Source: Scenedesmus sp. ARA3
Lineage: Eukaryota; Chlorophyta; Chlorophyceae; Sphaeropleales; Scenedesmaceae
DNA length: 64,000 nucleotides
Assembly: GCA_004335835.1 (NCBI GenBank)
Contig: RWJK01001870.1
Span: forward strand, 1 to 64,000
Direction: 5' to 3'
Shown here: one piece after another, positions 10,660 through 23,800 of the stretch
Layout of the letters: each line of letters opens with the position of its first letter
Position numbering within the stretch: the stretch's first letter is position 1
Notes under the pieces: generated by a model
The model's input: the letters and a program-made list of their open reading frames with translations, nothing else
Databases searched by the model: none
What the model was told of the DNA's origin: nothing
Position numbers and translations under genes: made by a program

Positions 10660-13600
10660 TCAATTCATGCGCGCAGCTGCATCACCTAGCCCAGCAGCAG
10701 CCCATGCCATGGGCTGTGAAGACAGTGCTGCCATAGCCTGCATTTGCTGACTGTACAGATCTGCACCAGAGCCAGGCAGGGCCCCCAGCATACCCTGCAC
10801 CCCCACCGGCAGCGACAGCCCACCCTGCTGCTGCTGCCGCTGCTGCTGGTCCTGCTGCTGCAGTGACTGCTGCCGCTGCATGGCGACAGCAGCAGCAGCA
10901 GCTGCAGCCATAGGGCCGCCTAAAGGCATGCCCAGCTGCCCGCTCGCCAGCTGCTGCTGCAGCTGCTGCTCCTGCAGCTGTTGCATGGCTGCTTGCTGCA
11001 TGTCAGGCGGCCAGCCCTGCTGCTGCTGCTGCATTGCTGCTGCCAGGCCTTGCGGCCAAGCACCGAGTGCCTGCAGCCCCGCTAGGTTTGGCAGCAGCGC
11101 AGCAGCAGGGAAGCCCTGCAACATGGGAAAGCCTGCCATGCCCGGCCCAAACATCCCAGCAGCAGCAGCCTGGGCAGCAGCTGCCGACATGTCCCCGGCA
11201 GCAGCAGCAGCTGCTGCTGCAGCCGCAGCAACTGCCCTGCTGCTGCTTTTGTGGCCGTGTGCATGTGATGCATGGCTCCGACTGCCGTGGTGGCTGTCAT
11301 GGTGGCCATGTGCCCTGCTGCTGCCAACATGCTTTGCTGCAGCAGCGTGATGGTGGCTGCCGCCAGCATGCTGCTGCACATGCTGCTGCTGCTGTTGTGG
11401 CAGCGGCAGCGCGTGCTGCTGCTGCTGCTGCTGCTGCGAGGGGTCGCCGCCACTGAGGAGGCTGCTGCTGCCTGGCAGGGAGGAGTAGTGCTGCTTCGTG
11501 GTGCTCTTGTGCTGCCACGGCTCTATCGGGCTCGACAGCAGCACGCGCAGTGAGTGCCGCCAGCACACATCAGCAGCCTCTGACAGCTCATCTGCTGAAG
11601 GCGTGCTGCCTGCTGCTGCTGCTGCTGCTTTGCCGCTGCTGCCACCTGTGGCTTTGCTGTCGTGCCGTAGCTGATCCTGCGCCAGCTGCAGCAGGTGCTG
11701 CTGCACGTCCATGCGCACGTGGTGCGGCAGCTTGCCTGCAGCAGGGAGCAGCACAGGTGGCAATATCAACATTGGCACCCAGTCAGCGACTTAGGTCAAA
11801 GCAGAGCGCAGGCAACAGCTGCCCAGGCACCAAGTCCACAGCAGAGCAGCAAGCAGTGCCCGGCAGCGTCGCGGGGAAGATACGTGCACCAAGACATGCT
11901 TGCAATGCTCGTTGACCGTGGCAGCCTCACAAAAGCGCCCTGCCAACCCACCAATCAGCCCAGCCACCTCCGCCAGCAGCGCCTGCTCCTCTTCCAGAGC
12001 CGCTGGAAGAGGCTCAGGGGTCAGCACAGGCTCATCAGCCGGCAACACCCCGAGACACCCGGCGACAACCCCGCAACACCCTGCAACCCACCAATCAGGC
12101 CAGCAACGCCCTGCACAACGCCGCAATGCCCTGCAACACCCCGCAACACCCTGCAACAGCCCGCGGCACCCCGCAACACCCCGCAACCCACCAATCAGCC
12201 CAGCCACCTCCGCCAGCAGCGCCTGCTCCTCTTCCAGCGGCTCAGGGGTCAGCACAGGCTCGTCAGCAAGCTGCATCGACAACAGCAGCTGCTGCGCATC
12301 GCAGCACTCGTTGCCAGCAGGCGCAGTCAGCCCCGTCAGCGCACTGGTCTGCGGCAGGCTCTGCTGCATGCCCTTCTGCTGCGCAGCCGCCATCAGCTGC
12401 AGCAGGCTCAGCTGCTGCAGCATCTGCGCCTGCTGCGTGGCAGCAGCCTGCGTCTGCTGCTGTGCTGCCGCTGCCGCTGCTGCCGCTGCAGCAGCGTCTG
12501 CAGGCTGCTGCCTGCCGTCTGCTGCTGCTGGGGAGAGCTGTGCAAGGTTGGCCAGGGATGGTTGCGAGCCAGGCAACAGCCCCACACTCAACAAAGCAGG
12601 TACCCCAGGTACCCCAGGTACCCCAGTCCCAGCTTGCTGCTGCAGCAGTGCTGCCTGTGGCGCTGCTGCTGCTGCCGCTGATGCTGCTGCAGCTTGCAGC
12701 AACGGGCTTGCAGCCACTGCTGCAGCTGCTGCTGCTGGCAATGGGCCATGCAAGGGCAGCTCATCCACAGGCAATGCAGCAGCTGCTGCGGGGTCCACAA
12801 GCTCCTCTTTTAGCTGAACTGCTGCTGCTGCAGCTGCTGCAGCTGCTGCTGCCGTCCGTGCGTCGCCCTGACCTTGCTGCTGCCGCTGCCGTTCAGCTGC
12901 TGCGTCTTGCTGATCAGCAGGCGGCGCGCCTGCTGCTGCACCCGGGAGTGCAGCAGCGGCAGCGACATCCACAGAAGCAGGCACCAGCTGCTGCTGCTCA
13001 TGCTGCCCGGCCTGCCTGCTGCTGGCCTGCTGAGCAAGCTTTGCAGCAACAGCCTCAGGTATGGTGGATGCAGCAGCAGCAGCCCGATCAGCAGCTAAGT
13101 TGGCTGCTGCCGCTGCTGCTGTTGCTGCCGCCAGCGCTGCCTCATCAACAGGCGCAGCAGCAGCTGCAGCAGGGTCAAGAGCACCTGCCTGCTGCCCTTG
13201 GATCTGCTGCTGCTGCTGCTGCTGCTGCTCCGGCCACCACACACCAGGACTCACAGCTTCCGCAGCAGCAGCCGCGTGCGAGAACAGCTCGGCGTTCCTG
13301 TCACCGACCCGCGGCGTGCCTTGCTGCTGCTGCTGCTGCTGTTGCTGCTCAGCCAGCTGTGCCAGGCCTGTGCCATGGCTGCCCGGCAGTGTCACGCGTG
13401 GCGGTGGCGGCATCGCGCCAGCACCATCTGCTGACGTCGTGCGTGCCACCTTGTAAGGCTGCGCGCAGCAGGCAAGCACGGCAGCAGCATGCACGTCAAA
13501 GGCAGCAAAGGCATGAAACACAGCAACTGTCCTTTACGCTGCCAGAAGAGCAAGTGACGCGATACATGGCGGGCCTGCAACAGCACACCATCATGCCGAC

Positions 13601-14451
13601 CAGCAAGCTGCAACCGTTGTCGTACAGCATGGCTCGAACAACATCGACTGGCCGTGCGATGCCAGCCATCCACAAACACAGGTGCTTTTCCTGTCGCGCC
13701 TCACACTGTTTCTCTAGTCAGTGCCCAGGCTGCCCTCACCTGTATCGAGTCCGTACTGCCGGCCGGCTGCCGCTTGTGCACGCCCCCGGAGCTGCTCCGG
13801 CCGTCAGCACCAGCAGTGCCCTGCATACCTCCCGGCCCGCCCATACCATCAAACAACGACAAGTCAGGGGCACCGCCTATGGCCCCATACTGCGAAGCAC
13901 TCTGGACAGGGCCACCGCCGGCGTCCACTGCTGCTGCCGCTGCAGCCGCCGCCGCAGCCGCCTGCAGCTGCGCCGCCGCGCTGTTGGCCTGCGCGGTGAT
14001 CCAGCTGCTCGCCTGCGCTGCCATCAGCTGCTGCAGCCACTCAAAGGGGTTGGTGGCTGAGCCAGGCATCAGCACTGGCGGCGCGCCTGCGCCGCCTGCT
14101 GCTGCTGCTGCAGCTGCCGCTGCTGCCTGCTGCAGGAATGGGTTGCCTCCCAGAGCCCCCATTGCGCCCAGAGCTCCCAGCACTCCTGCAGGGCTTGTGG
14201 CAGCGGCAGCAGCAGCAGCAGCAGCAGGCCCGCCAGGCCCACCAGGCAAGCCAGGGAAGCTGGGGAGGCCAGGCAAGCCAAACCCTAGCATGGGGTTGGC
14301 AGCAGCAGCTGCTGCAGCAGCTGCTGCAGCAGCCATGGCTGGGTTGCTGCTGCCAGGCGTGCCATCCGGTTGCATGCCTGCGTAGCCTGCTCCGTTTCCG
14401 GCTGGCCCGCCCTGCCCCATGACACCATACGGGTCTGGCGGCTGCTGCTGT

Positions 14452-14483
<32 letters not shown>

Positions 14484-16836
14484 CTGACGCTGCTGGTTGT
14501 GCTGCTGCTGTTGGTGCTGCGACTGTTGCTGCTGCGCATCGCTGCTAGGTACCGAGGGTGACCGCGTGCCAGCAGCACCCCCAGATAGCGCATCTAACTG
14601 CTGCTGCTGCTGCTGTTGCTGTAGTTGCTGCTCCTGCTGCTGCTGAGCCTGCTGTTGGACCTGCTGCTGCTGCTGCTGTGCGGTCTGTGGCAGCTGCGGC
14701 TGCGGCATCGGCTGTAGCAGGTTGTGATGCCGCAGCAGCTGGTTCTTGAATGCCTCAAGCCGCTGGAACTGCATCAGCAGGTTCTGCTGCTGCGCCACAA
14801 TGGCCTTGAACTGCTCGTGGAGTGCTGCCATGGGGTTGCCCTGCACACAGACAAAACAACAGGCACGTGAGCAGCGAAAGCTAGGCTTCAGAAGGCAGAT
14901 ATACTTTCTATCACACATTGGCACGGAACAAGACACCGGTACACATGATGTTGATTACACAGCCTACTCTAAATAGGACGATTCTAAGCATGGTAAAGCA
15001 TAACCGTTGTTGCACGTGCTGACACTGGCGCACAGCATGCATCAACGTGTAGTGCTCTGCCTCCAAACACATGTGCAGCAGCACCTCAGCCTGCACACTG
15101 CAAAAGCTAGGCTTCAGCATGCAGATATAAATTGTATTACACATTGGCACCGAACAAGACACAGGTACACATGACCATCGTGCTGATGCTGCTGTGCCCG
15201 GCGCCTCTGCAGCTCACCGACTGCTGCAGCAGCTGCTCCGACAGCTGCATGCTGAGGCCTGTTGTGTCTGCAGTGTCCTGGTCAAACTTGGTCTCCGAGC
15301 CTGGGAAGAACACTGGCAGCAGCAGCAGCAGCAGCAAGCACACAGCAATCACATGTTTGAAGTAGTATTCAAGGTTGACTCAGTGTGCATATGGACGTTA
15401 TGGGGCAATGCTATGGCACACCAGGCAGTACATACACACAGACAGCGACAAAACTCTATTCATGACATACACAGGCTCTGTCACGTTCGCGCGCACGGCC
15501 TCACACATCACGCAAGCCAGGTCAACGCATGGTCAATCCTCCCGCCAGTTGTCACTCACTGCTCATGTCAGGCTGCATCTCCTTGGCTCCAAAGCCGCCA
15601 GGGGCCCGCATGCCTGGCATCGCCATCCCCGGCATGCCCATACTCATACTGAGCCCGGGTGGCATGAAGCCAGCAGAGCCTAGCCCAGGCGGCAGCGATG
15701 GCGGCAAGCCCACGCCCTGCTGCTGCCGCTGCTGCTGCTGCTGCTGCAGGTCCAGCTGCTGCAGGCGCTGCTGCGACGCAGACAGCTGCTGCTGCTGCGA
15801 CGTGGCATGCTGCTGCTGCTGCTGGAAGTCCTGCTGTAGGTCCGGGAGGTCTTGGCTGATGCTGCTGGGCACCTGCTGCAGGCTGCAGGAGCGGTTGAGC
15901 GCTGCCTCTACATAGTCTGCTGCTGCATGGCCCTGCCTGCCAAAGGCCTCCCTGCAGGAGCCATGTAAAAAGTTTGCAGGAAGCAGCAGAGGATGCACAA
16001 GACTTGAGGAGTGCACAGGGGAGATGCCCAACAGACAGCTTAGCAGCACTTCTAAACATAGATGTTGCGGCATGCGGGTGAGTGCAAGCGTGACGAGTGT
16101 GACGCAGTATTTGTGTTGGGTGTTGCGGTTGCGAGTACTAGCTGCGTATGCTGTGATGCTGAACTCCACGTGCGAGCTGCACACAAGCGGCATGCTTGCA
16201 GCCTCAGGCAGCGGCTGCTGCTGTGCTGTCCTGCAAGCACTGCACGTGTGACTGCCTGCAATCTTTGCTGGCAGTGCAAAACAGATCCCTCTGCTGTCAA
16301 CGTGTATCCTGACAGCGTAAGCTGCTTGGAAACTCAAAGGCTCGGCTCAGGTGCATGCATGGTGTAGAAGATGGCAGGCCATTACAGCAGCAGCACGATG
16401 CACAGCCAAGCACACAGTGCCCAGCTGCAGAGAGCTCTACAGAGCACCATCTCCGTGGCCATGAGCATCCCTTCTGCTGCAATATGATGGTGTGGCATGC
16501 CCACAGACACTCACCCCCACGGAGGAGCACGGTCAGCAGCACGCCCCGCTGCTGCTACCTCCGCAGGCTCGCTGGCACCACGCCCAGACAGCAGCTGGCC
16601 CCCGAATACATCTTCGGTGGCGTTCTGAAAGTCCTGCAAATCAAAGGCAACAGGCAGCTGTCAGGGACAGGCTGGTCCCAGGCGCCGGGTGAGAGTGCAT
16701 CGTGCTGGCTGGGCTGCATCACCTGGTAGTCCGGCCAAGATGTGTTGAGCTCATCGATGTTATCCAAAAACGCCAAATCGCTCTTGTCTGTGAGGGGAGA
16801 GCCAGCACCTCCATTTCCATTGCCTCCCTGGAACAT
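10660..16836 (-). CDS. Glutamine/alanine-rich protein of unknown function (1383 aa)
   Basis: Seven exons with consistent phases: 16836-16723, 16633-16515, 15951-15560, 15300-15218, 14840-13740, 13458-12192, 11735-10660. No catalytic domain is recognised. Ordered-looking pieces are an acidic N terminus (DLAFLDNIDELNTSWPDY), DYVEAALNRSCSLQQV, a helix-forming stretch (HEQFKAIVAQQQNLLMQFQR) and a late segment (KLPHHVRMDVQQHLLQLAQD then ADELSEAADVCWRHSLRVLL). The rest is polyQ, polyA, GMPGM-type Gly/Met/Pro runs and a His-rich stretch. The composition suggests a nuclear transcriptional co-regulator or a condensate-forming protein, which is inference. The start at 16836 is the first ATG of the frame. 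Exon 6 ends in a duplicated donor region (see the repeat at 11940-12245). Confidence 0.72.
11940..12245 (-). repeat. Copies of the exon 6 donor of the Q-rich gene
   Basis: The exon end coding EEEQALLAEVAGLIG with its donor (ATTG|GTGGGTT) lies at about 12192-12245. A second copy with a longer flank, coding PADEPVLTPEPL and the same motif, lies at about 11948-12045, and a short third copy (GGCCTGATTG|GTGGGTT) at about 12090. Between them runs a degenerate array of CCCTGCAACACC/CCCCGCAACACC units (about 12055-12190). All are direct repeats. Confidence 0.8.
14872..15190 (-). repeat. 75-bp direct repeat inside an intron
   Basis: About 14875-14950 and about 15105-15180 share the string from AAAGCTAGGCTTCAG through GCAGATATA to ACACATTGGCAC and AACAAGACAC. 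They are about 230 bp apart in the intron between exons 4 and 5 of the Q-rich gene. Unlike the exon-edge copies, this repeat is purely intronic. Confidence 0.75.
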
Positions 16837-17590
16837 TTCAGTTCGCACGCAGCCGTGCGCGCGATCATTTCACCATATAGACCGATCAAGGACCGCAGGC
16901 GCACGAACAAGTGCCTCTGCGGCCTACGTTGAGCCAAGTTCAAAGCACCTCTCTTCTGCTTGGTGATGTTTGCGATTATAGTGATGTTGCTTGCAATAGT
17001 AAAGCATGATCAGTGTGCAGGTGATAGAATTGGCGTGACTTATGATGCTGGTGCCCAAATTGTCACGTTAGTGTGTATGTAGAGTCCACCACCGCCAAGA
17101 ACAGCTGATAGCTTGTTCCACAGCAACAGCGATTGCAAAATACCAGGTATGTTCACCAAGGTCACAGCTGTTCAGCGATCAGCAAGTTGGCAGTCAAAAA
17201 CCCCACTGCAGTACTTCGTTACAGTACGCATGTCAGCCAGCTGGCCATGTGCCCATGCCTGATGCCCCAGCCTGTGTAGCCTGTGCACAACCTGCCTGGC
17301 AACAAATATGTGAAAGGCATCAAGCTGCCTTTTATAGCGGCAACGTGATCACAAAGGTCACCATGTGATGCCATGCATGTGTGCGGCCGGCCACAGCTGC
17401 GGCGGCAGCCTGAGAATGCTTGCACATGTGCTAATGCATGAGTGTTATATATTGTGCGCACGGACAGACAGCATTCTAGACAGCACCTGCGCCCACCTTG
17501 GCCACTGCAGTTGTTTGACTATTCACAATTCACCTATGCTAGTGTACACATGCTCTTGGATCAATGAAAAAACACAGTCTGACGCTGCGG
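16837..17590. other. Spacer: Q-rich gene promoter, dehydrogenase 3' region
   Basis: No gene is supported. TTACA at 17219-17223 (TGTAA on the minus strand, the usual green-algal poly(A) signal) could serve the dehydrogenase gene, although it lies about 520 bp past that stop codon. Confidence 0.4.
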
Positions 17591-17850
17591 CAGCACTGCC
17601 CGCCTCGCCGCGCCAGCAGCTGCCTCATGCAGCAGCCTGCTTGGCTGCTGCTGGCGCTGCAGCCGACGCTGGCGCTGGCAGCGTGGCAGATGTTGCCAGG
17701 CAGGCACAAGCAGCGCGCATCTCGCCGCTCCGCCAGCTACCTCATGCAGCAGCCTGCTTAGCTGCTGCTGGCGCTGGCACTGGTGGTGGCGGCGTGGCAA
17801 ATGTTGCCAGGTAGGCAGCAGCAGCGCGCATCTCGCCGCGCTTCTTATGG
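17590..17850 (-). repeat. Tandem duplication at the 3' end of the dehydrogenase gene
   Basis: Two adjacent units of about 125 bp (about 17595-17720 and 17722-17845) share CCTCATGCAGCAGCCTGCTT, GGCGTGGCA(A/G)ATGTTGCCAG and GCGCGCATCTCGCCGC. The upper unit contains the coding end and stop codon (17742) of the dehydrogenase; the lower unit lies wholly beyond the stop. So the repeat spans the end of the reading frame. Confidence 0.75.
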
Positions 17851-20800
17851 CCACTCCACCTCAGCTCAGCTGCCATGAGCTCAGCCACCTGCGGGACAAG
17901 AGAGGACACAATGGCGGCAAGCACAGTATCGAGTGTGCATTATGCTGCGGCAGGTGAGTGGCAGAGCTGAGCAGCTATGCATCTCCTTTCACTGTAGCTG
18001 CTCCAACCTCAGCTCAGCTGCCATGAGCTCAGCCACCTGCAAAGCAAAAAGAGGGCACACGCACAGCATTGCGTGTGCATATTGCTGCGGCAGGTGAGTG
18101 GCAGAAGTTAGCAATTACGCATCTCTATCCGTTGCTTCCACCTCAGCTCAGCTGCCAGCAGCTCAGCCACCTGCAGGGCGGCAGCAGCATGATAAGAATA
18201 GGCTGATTGTAAGCCACACCTTTCAGCATCGGCACTGTGCCTCTCCCTTTATAAAGCAGAAACTACGACTAATATTGCCCCTTATTCAGTGCAAAGTAGC
18301 CCACCCAAACCCTGACGCGGCAGCAGCAAGCACAGCAGCAGCAGCACAGGTGCGAGTGCTGCAGCAGCGTGTTGTTTGCATCGCACTTACTACACAAGAA
18401 GTGCGTGTCAGTGCGTGCCAGTCCCAGCCAGCGTGTGCAGCTTGCTGCAGGTGATTTATATACGCAACCATCACATATCGATTCTGGCATGCATGCATGC
18501 TTATGCAGCGCCAGCTCACCCGTGGCACTGCTGCTGCTGCCGCCTTTGCGTCCAGGAAAGCCAGCCGGGTGCGCCGCGCCAAAAAGTCCTCCACAGACAT
18601 GCAGTACTCATGCCTGCAGCCACAGCAGCAGCAGCAGCAGGTATAAATTATAGCTTACCACAGGTTGACGCAGTGTTTGTGGACTTGAACATGTAGGTGC
18701 AGCACACAACCGGCCAGTAACAGAGGATGGAGTGCACAAGCAAAGCAGACGCTTCACAAGCTGACAGCCACAATAGTAACCTTGATGCCGCCAAGCAGCT
18801 CAACCCAGCTTGATCAGTGAACAGCAGAAAGTGCACACGGCGCCAGGCATGTCAGCCCAGCCAACAACGCTGCTGTTGTAGCAATCACTGCTGTTTGGTC
18901 GGACGATGATCAGCAGCAGCCGCTGCTGCAGCTGCGTTTTCAGCAGTGACAATGCAGGAGAAAAGGATTGAGCAGGACCCACCTGACTGCCCACACCACT
19001 TCGGACCAAGTATGGGTGCCCCGGCACCAGCAGCTTGCCCAGCTGCTGCGCGGCTGCCAGCTGTTTAGCTCGAACGACGTTTGATGGTCAAACATGAAGC
19101 AGCGCCCACTTGACTGACCACACCAGGCACCTCATGAACCAACCATCAGCAGAAATCACACACGGCGCCAGGCATGTCTAACGAAGAGGCTCGCTGCTAG
19201 TGAAGCAATCGCTGCTGTGCAAGCGGCACCCACCTGACTGCCCACACCACCTCGGCCTCTAGGTAAGGGTGCCCCGGCACCAGCAGCTTGCCCAGCTGCT
19301 GCGCGGCTGCCAGCTGCAGCACGTGCTGCGCCTGATCACCATAAGCAGCAGCCAGGTGGCGTGCTGTGGTGCTGCTGCAGGCTGGGCTGCTGGGCAGCAT
19401 CTCAGACGCCTGCTGCGCGACCTGCAGAGGATGCAGCAGCAGCAGCAGCAGCACATGCAGCGTGTGAAGAGCGTGTGTGCATAGAGCTGCTATGAGCTGT
19501 CTACATAGCGGTCGTTGGTATGTAGACATCGACATGCAGCTGCCAGGCGCACATGGCGGCAGCGCAGCAGCTTGCTGAACACCGGCCGTTGCTGTGTGTG
19601 TGATGCTGATGCCAGCATGCTGTTGGCTGCTGCAGGCATACGCCAGCATGCGCCGGTGCCCTGGAACCGCAAACATCCGGCAGCTGATGTAAGGCACCAG
19701 GTATCCCTGCTGCAGCTGTTGCGCCAGCATTAGATACAAAGCCTGCTATTATACTTCACAACGCCCACCTCTGCGTGCTGCGTGTGCTTGTAGGCCTGGC
19801 CTCCCAGCAGCTTCAGGCGCGAGGTGGTGCACTGGTGAGCCACCTGCACCCGCCCAGTGGCCAGCGCGACATCCACGGCATCCTCAGCCATGCGCCGGTA
19901 GGTGGTCCACTTGCCGCCTGCAGCACAATTAAACGTAACAATGTCTTGTAACACAGGCGTTCATTGTTTTGGTCAGCGCGGCATCCACGGCGTCCTCAGC
20001 CATGCGCCTGTAGGTGGTCCACTTGCCGCCTGCAGCACAGCACAGCGTTCTGTGTTGTTATGTGTGTCGTTATACAGGCGTATATTGTTTTGGCCAGCGC
20101 AGCATCAATGGCGTCCTCAGCCATGCACCGGTACGTTGTCTACTTGCCGCCTGCAGGATATAAAATAGGAGAGCATTTTGTTATGCAGCCATTCAATATG
20201 TTGCTGCCAGCGCAGCATCAACGGCGTCCTCAGCTATGTGCCAGTATGTGGTCCACTTGCCGCCTGCAGCACACCACAGTGGCAGAATGCGTTGGTGAAC
20301 AGGGTGTAACTGAGCCTGTTGTTGGCTCTGCCAACTGAGCTGTTCACTCCTGTGCTGAACAGAGTATGCAACGTGGCGCAATGGGGTGTCATGTGGTTCA
20401 GTTGCAATTCACCCTCAGCTGATCCCTGCCGCACCAATGTGTGGGGATAAGGCAGTCTGTCAGTTATCTGTCGGTTACTAACAGTTAAAGTCACGACTAC
20501 TGGCCACTGCACCTGTGATGGTGATGAGGCCGTTAGGCTCTGTGAAGATGAGGTGGTCCCGCACAATGTTGCCGGTGTTGCCCGCATCCTGTGCTGTGGG
20601 GTCAGCCGCCAGGGGCCGGATGCCACTCCACGTGGACAGCACGTCTGCGTGCCGCACCTGCAGCGGCAATCATCATCATGCATCAGATTAGCAGTTGTGC
20701 TGAGTCACAGCATCGTTGATGCCAGTGGCCCTATGCCCTCAGGGGTGACTCAGCTGCCAGGGGCCGGATGCCACTCCACGTGGACAGCACATCAGCGTGG

Positions 20801-23800
20801 CGCACCTGCAGTGGCGATTACATTACCATGCTTGGTCAGCGCAGCACCAACAGGCAAGCCGCAGCAGCAGCTGATCACATCCTGCAACAGGCACCCTGCT
20901 CTGTCGAGCACAATTCCAAATCCAGCGCCAACATCCGCAAAATCAATTATGAATCACAGGATGCTGAAACACAGCACACAGCACCTTGACTTGCAGGAAG
21001 TCCGAGCCGTTACGAACAGGCCACAAATGGGCATTGCAAAATCACAACACACCAACTCCTTGCACGCACCTTGATCTGCAGGAAGTCCGAGATCGCGTCC
21101 AGTATGAAGGCTACTTCATCAGCAGACGCCTGAGGCCGCGCTGTCACTGGGCAGGGTGCATCAGTAGTGCCTGCAATGATTGAACCTTGGAAGGGCAGCA
21201 TGAACACTACGCGCCCATCCTGCAGGCAGCAAGCAGCAGCAAACATGTGAGTGAGCAGCATTTGTCCTAGGTGCTGATGGTTTGTGCAGCACCTGCTGAC
21301 ATGGATTACTTGGTCGATGGGGCCTCACGAGCGCAGGGGGCAGCCCACCATTTTGACCCAGTAGCACTGCCAGCAATATGCGAGCAGGTGTTGAACGGTG
21401 GCTTGCGCTGGACAGCAAAGCAATGTTCGCAAAGGTATCAACAGACAAATTGCAGCGACAGTGTCAACGGCAGCCAGCACAGGCCCACACCTTGATCTTT
21501 GGCACGATCATGCGGAGCCGTACCACTCAGGCATTTCCATCATCCTGTGGGCAGCTGCTGAGTAGTGTTCTGGCACATAAAGCACGCGAATTTCCCTGAC
21601 AAACAAAAACAGGAAGTTATACAGCAGCAGCAAGCGTGGCCTCTCACCTTGGTCTTTGGCACGATCATGCCGACCCCTGCGGAGCCGTACCACTCAGGCA
21701 GCGTCACGTGGGCGCCTGAGCTGGCCGTGACGGCATGCTTCACGCAACGCCCATTCAGGTCGCGCACCTGGTCCACAAAGGGACCTGCGCAGCAGCAGCA
21801 ACAGCAGCAGCAGCAGGCAGTTGTGTGACGCCATCTTCACTAGCCACCAATGGCAGCCGTGCACGCCGCCAGCAGCAGCAGCATGCATGCAGATGAATGC
21901 AGATGCTGCTCAGGTAGCCGCACGGCAGGCACCAGCTGCTGCATGCAGCCGAGCATGATGTGCTTTGCTGCATGCGCACCTGTTGCGTTGATGACCACTT
22001 TTGCGTGCACGTCAAACTTCTTCCCTGACTGCTTGTCGCGGCAGTGCACGCCAGTCACTTGACCGTTGGCATCCTGCAAGCAAGCAGACGGCCCGGAGCA
22101 TCAGCTGTTAGCGCATACCACACACACACTGCATGCACATTAGTCTTGTGACATCACACGTGCTGCACAGGCAAGCTGCATAGGATTGTGCGCCCGCCCT
22201 CTGCCTCCCTTGGTTTGCCTTCTGCTTCCTGCTTCCCTTCTTGCTTTGTTGTTACTGGCAAATTGGGTCAATGGACACCAGATGTGCGGCAACATCATGT
22301 GTAGCTCATGCGCAAATCAGCATGCACAGCAGGATCACATGTGTGCACCTTGATGAGGCCAGCCGCCTCCACAAAGTTGTCAAGTCAGCACCATTCAATG
22401 CATGGCATTGACAAAAGCTCGATCAAGTGCGCTGCATATGCACATCACAACGCACCTTGATGAGCCCCGTTGCTTCCACGTAGTTGGCCACAGCTGCGCC
22501 TGCTGCGGCTGCTGTGGTCGCCAGCGCCACGTTCAGCCGCGCGTCATCAAACTGGCCGTCATAGTACAGAATCTGGGGCATGCGAAGGTGCAGCAAGACA
22601 CAGAAAAAAAAGGCACAGCATGACGGTACGGCACAATCAGGTAAGCCAAACCTCTTGGACTGGCCGTCATAGTACAGGGCCTGGCGCAAGGCAAGGCAGC
22701 ACGTGAAACCCACAGAATAGCAGGGCACGACACAGCCAAACATCGAAGTGGCTGTCATAGTGCAGGATCTGGCACAAGGGAACGCACAGCAAGAACAGCA
22801 AGATAAAGCCCAGCACCGCACAGCAAGAGTGGTCCACGCAAGCATATGCTAGCTCTGCCACTGCCACCACCCTCCACAACACGCAGACGACACTGCGAAA
22901 GATGTCTAATAGACGCTCCAGCCCGTGGCATGGCCGTGGGCGCTGTGCTGTGGAGTGCATGTTATAATTGACAGCCATCCCCACTGACACTTTGGGTGCT
23001 TGTTGCTTAGCCGCTGAGACAATTGATGATCAGGCAGTCTGCGACAGCGCGACTGCCTACTACAGCGAGTCAGCTGTCAGCTGTACCCCACACAGGGACC
23101 AGCAGCATGTCGTGCTTGGATGGCTCTGCCATCTTACCCACAATTTCAAGGCAGACACCCACACATATTTTGGCAGGCCAAAGCAGAGAAGAGCAGCCAA
23201 CTCAAGAACTAGCCGCGTCATGCACCGTGCCTTTGAGGCTGCTGCTATCGTGGCCTGATGTCAAGGACTATTGTTGCATACAAAGTCAACAGGAATCTGG
23301 GTTCTTTGCTGGTCAAAGCTAGGCCAGTGACAGCCAGTCATTTCACGCCCCAAAGATAACCCCACGCACCGTGCCCTTGAGGCTGCTGCCGTCGTGGTTG
23401 GCCTCAGCCAGTGTGGGCAGCCGCCGCAGCGACTCGCTGGGCAGCAGGTAGTTGCTCCACGCCAGGTTGCGCGTGCCTGGGGCCAAAATGCAACAAAAGA
23501 CACATCAGTTTGAGCACCGGCAGCCAGATGCAGCTGTGAGCCTTGTATGGATTCATACTGGAAGCAGGCAGTTGATCCATGCCAGGTTGTGCGTGCCTAG
23601 TGCTGCAGGAGCAGCTACAGAAGCCTGTGCCTAGTGCTGCAGGAGAAGCTACAGAAGCCTGTAGCCGCAGCAAAGGCAAGTGTGAGCATGCGGCAAGCGC
23701 TGCAGGACCTGATGCGGCACGCAGGCATGCAGCATCACAAAACCGCTGCACGCACAAGCTGCCATCTGCTTCACATCCTGCACTGCGATGTTGTCAAGCG

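Noticed and set aside
9668..10750. Plus-strand 360-aa open frame
   Set aside because: No family resemblance, no splice support, overlaps spacer and the 3' end of the Q-rich gene; judged a chance open frame.
11900..14060. Plus-strand frames of 305 and 644 aa
   Set aside because: Antisense of the Q-rich gene; composition follows the CAG/CTG repeats only.
18000..20300. Direct repeats with similar spacing, considered as a CRISPR array
   Set aside because: Repeats encode exon edges with splice sites, vary in length, and lie in a eukaryotic gene; no cas genes.
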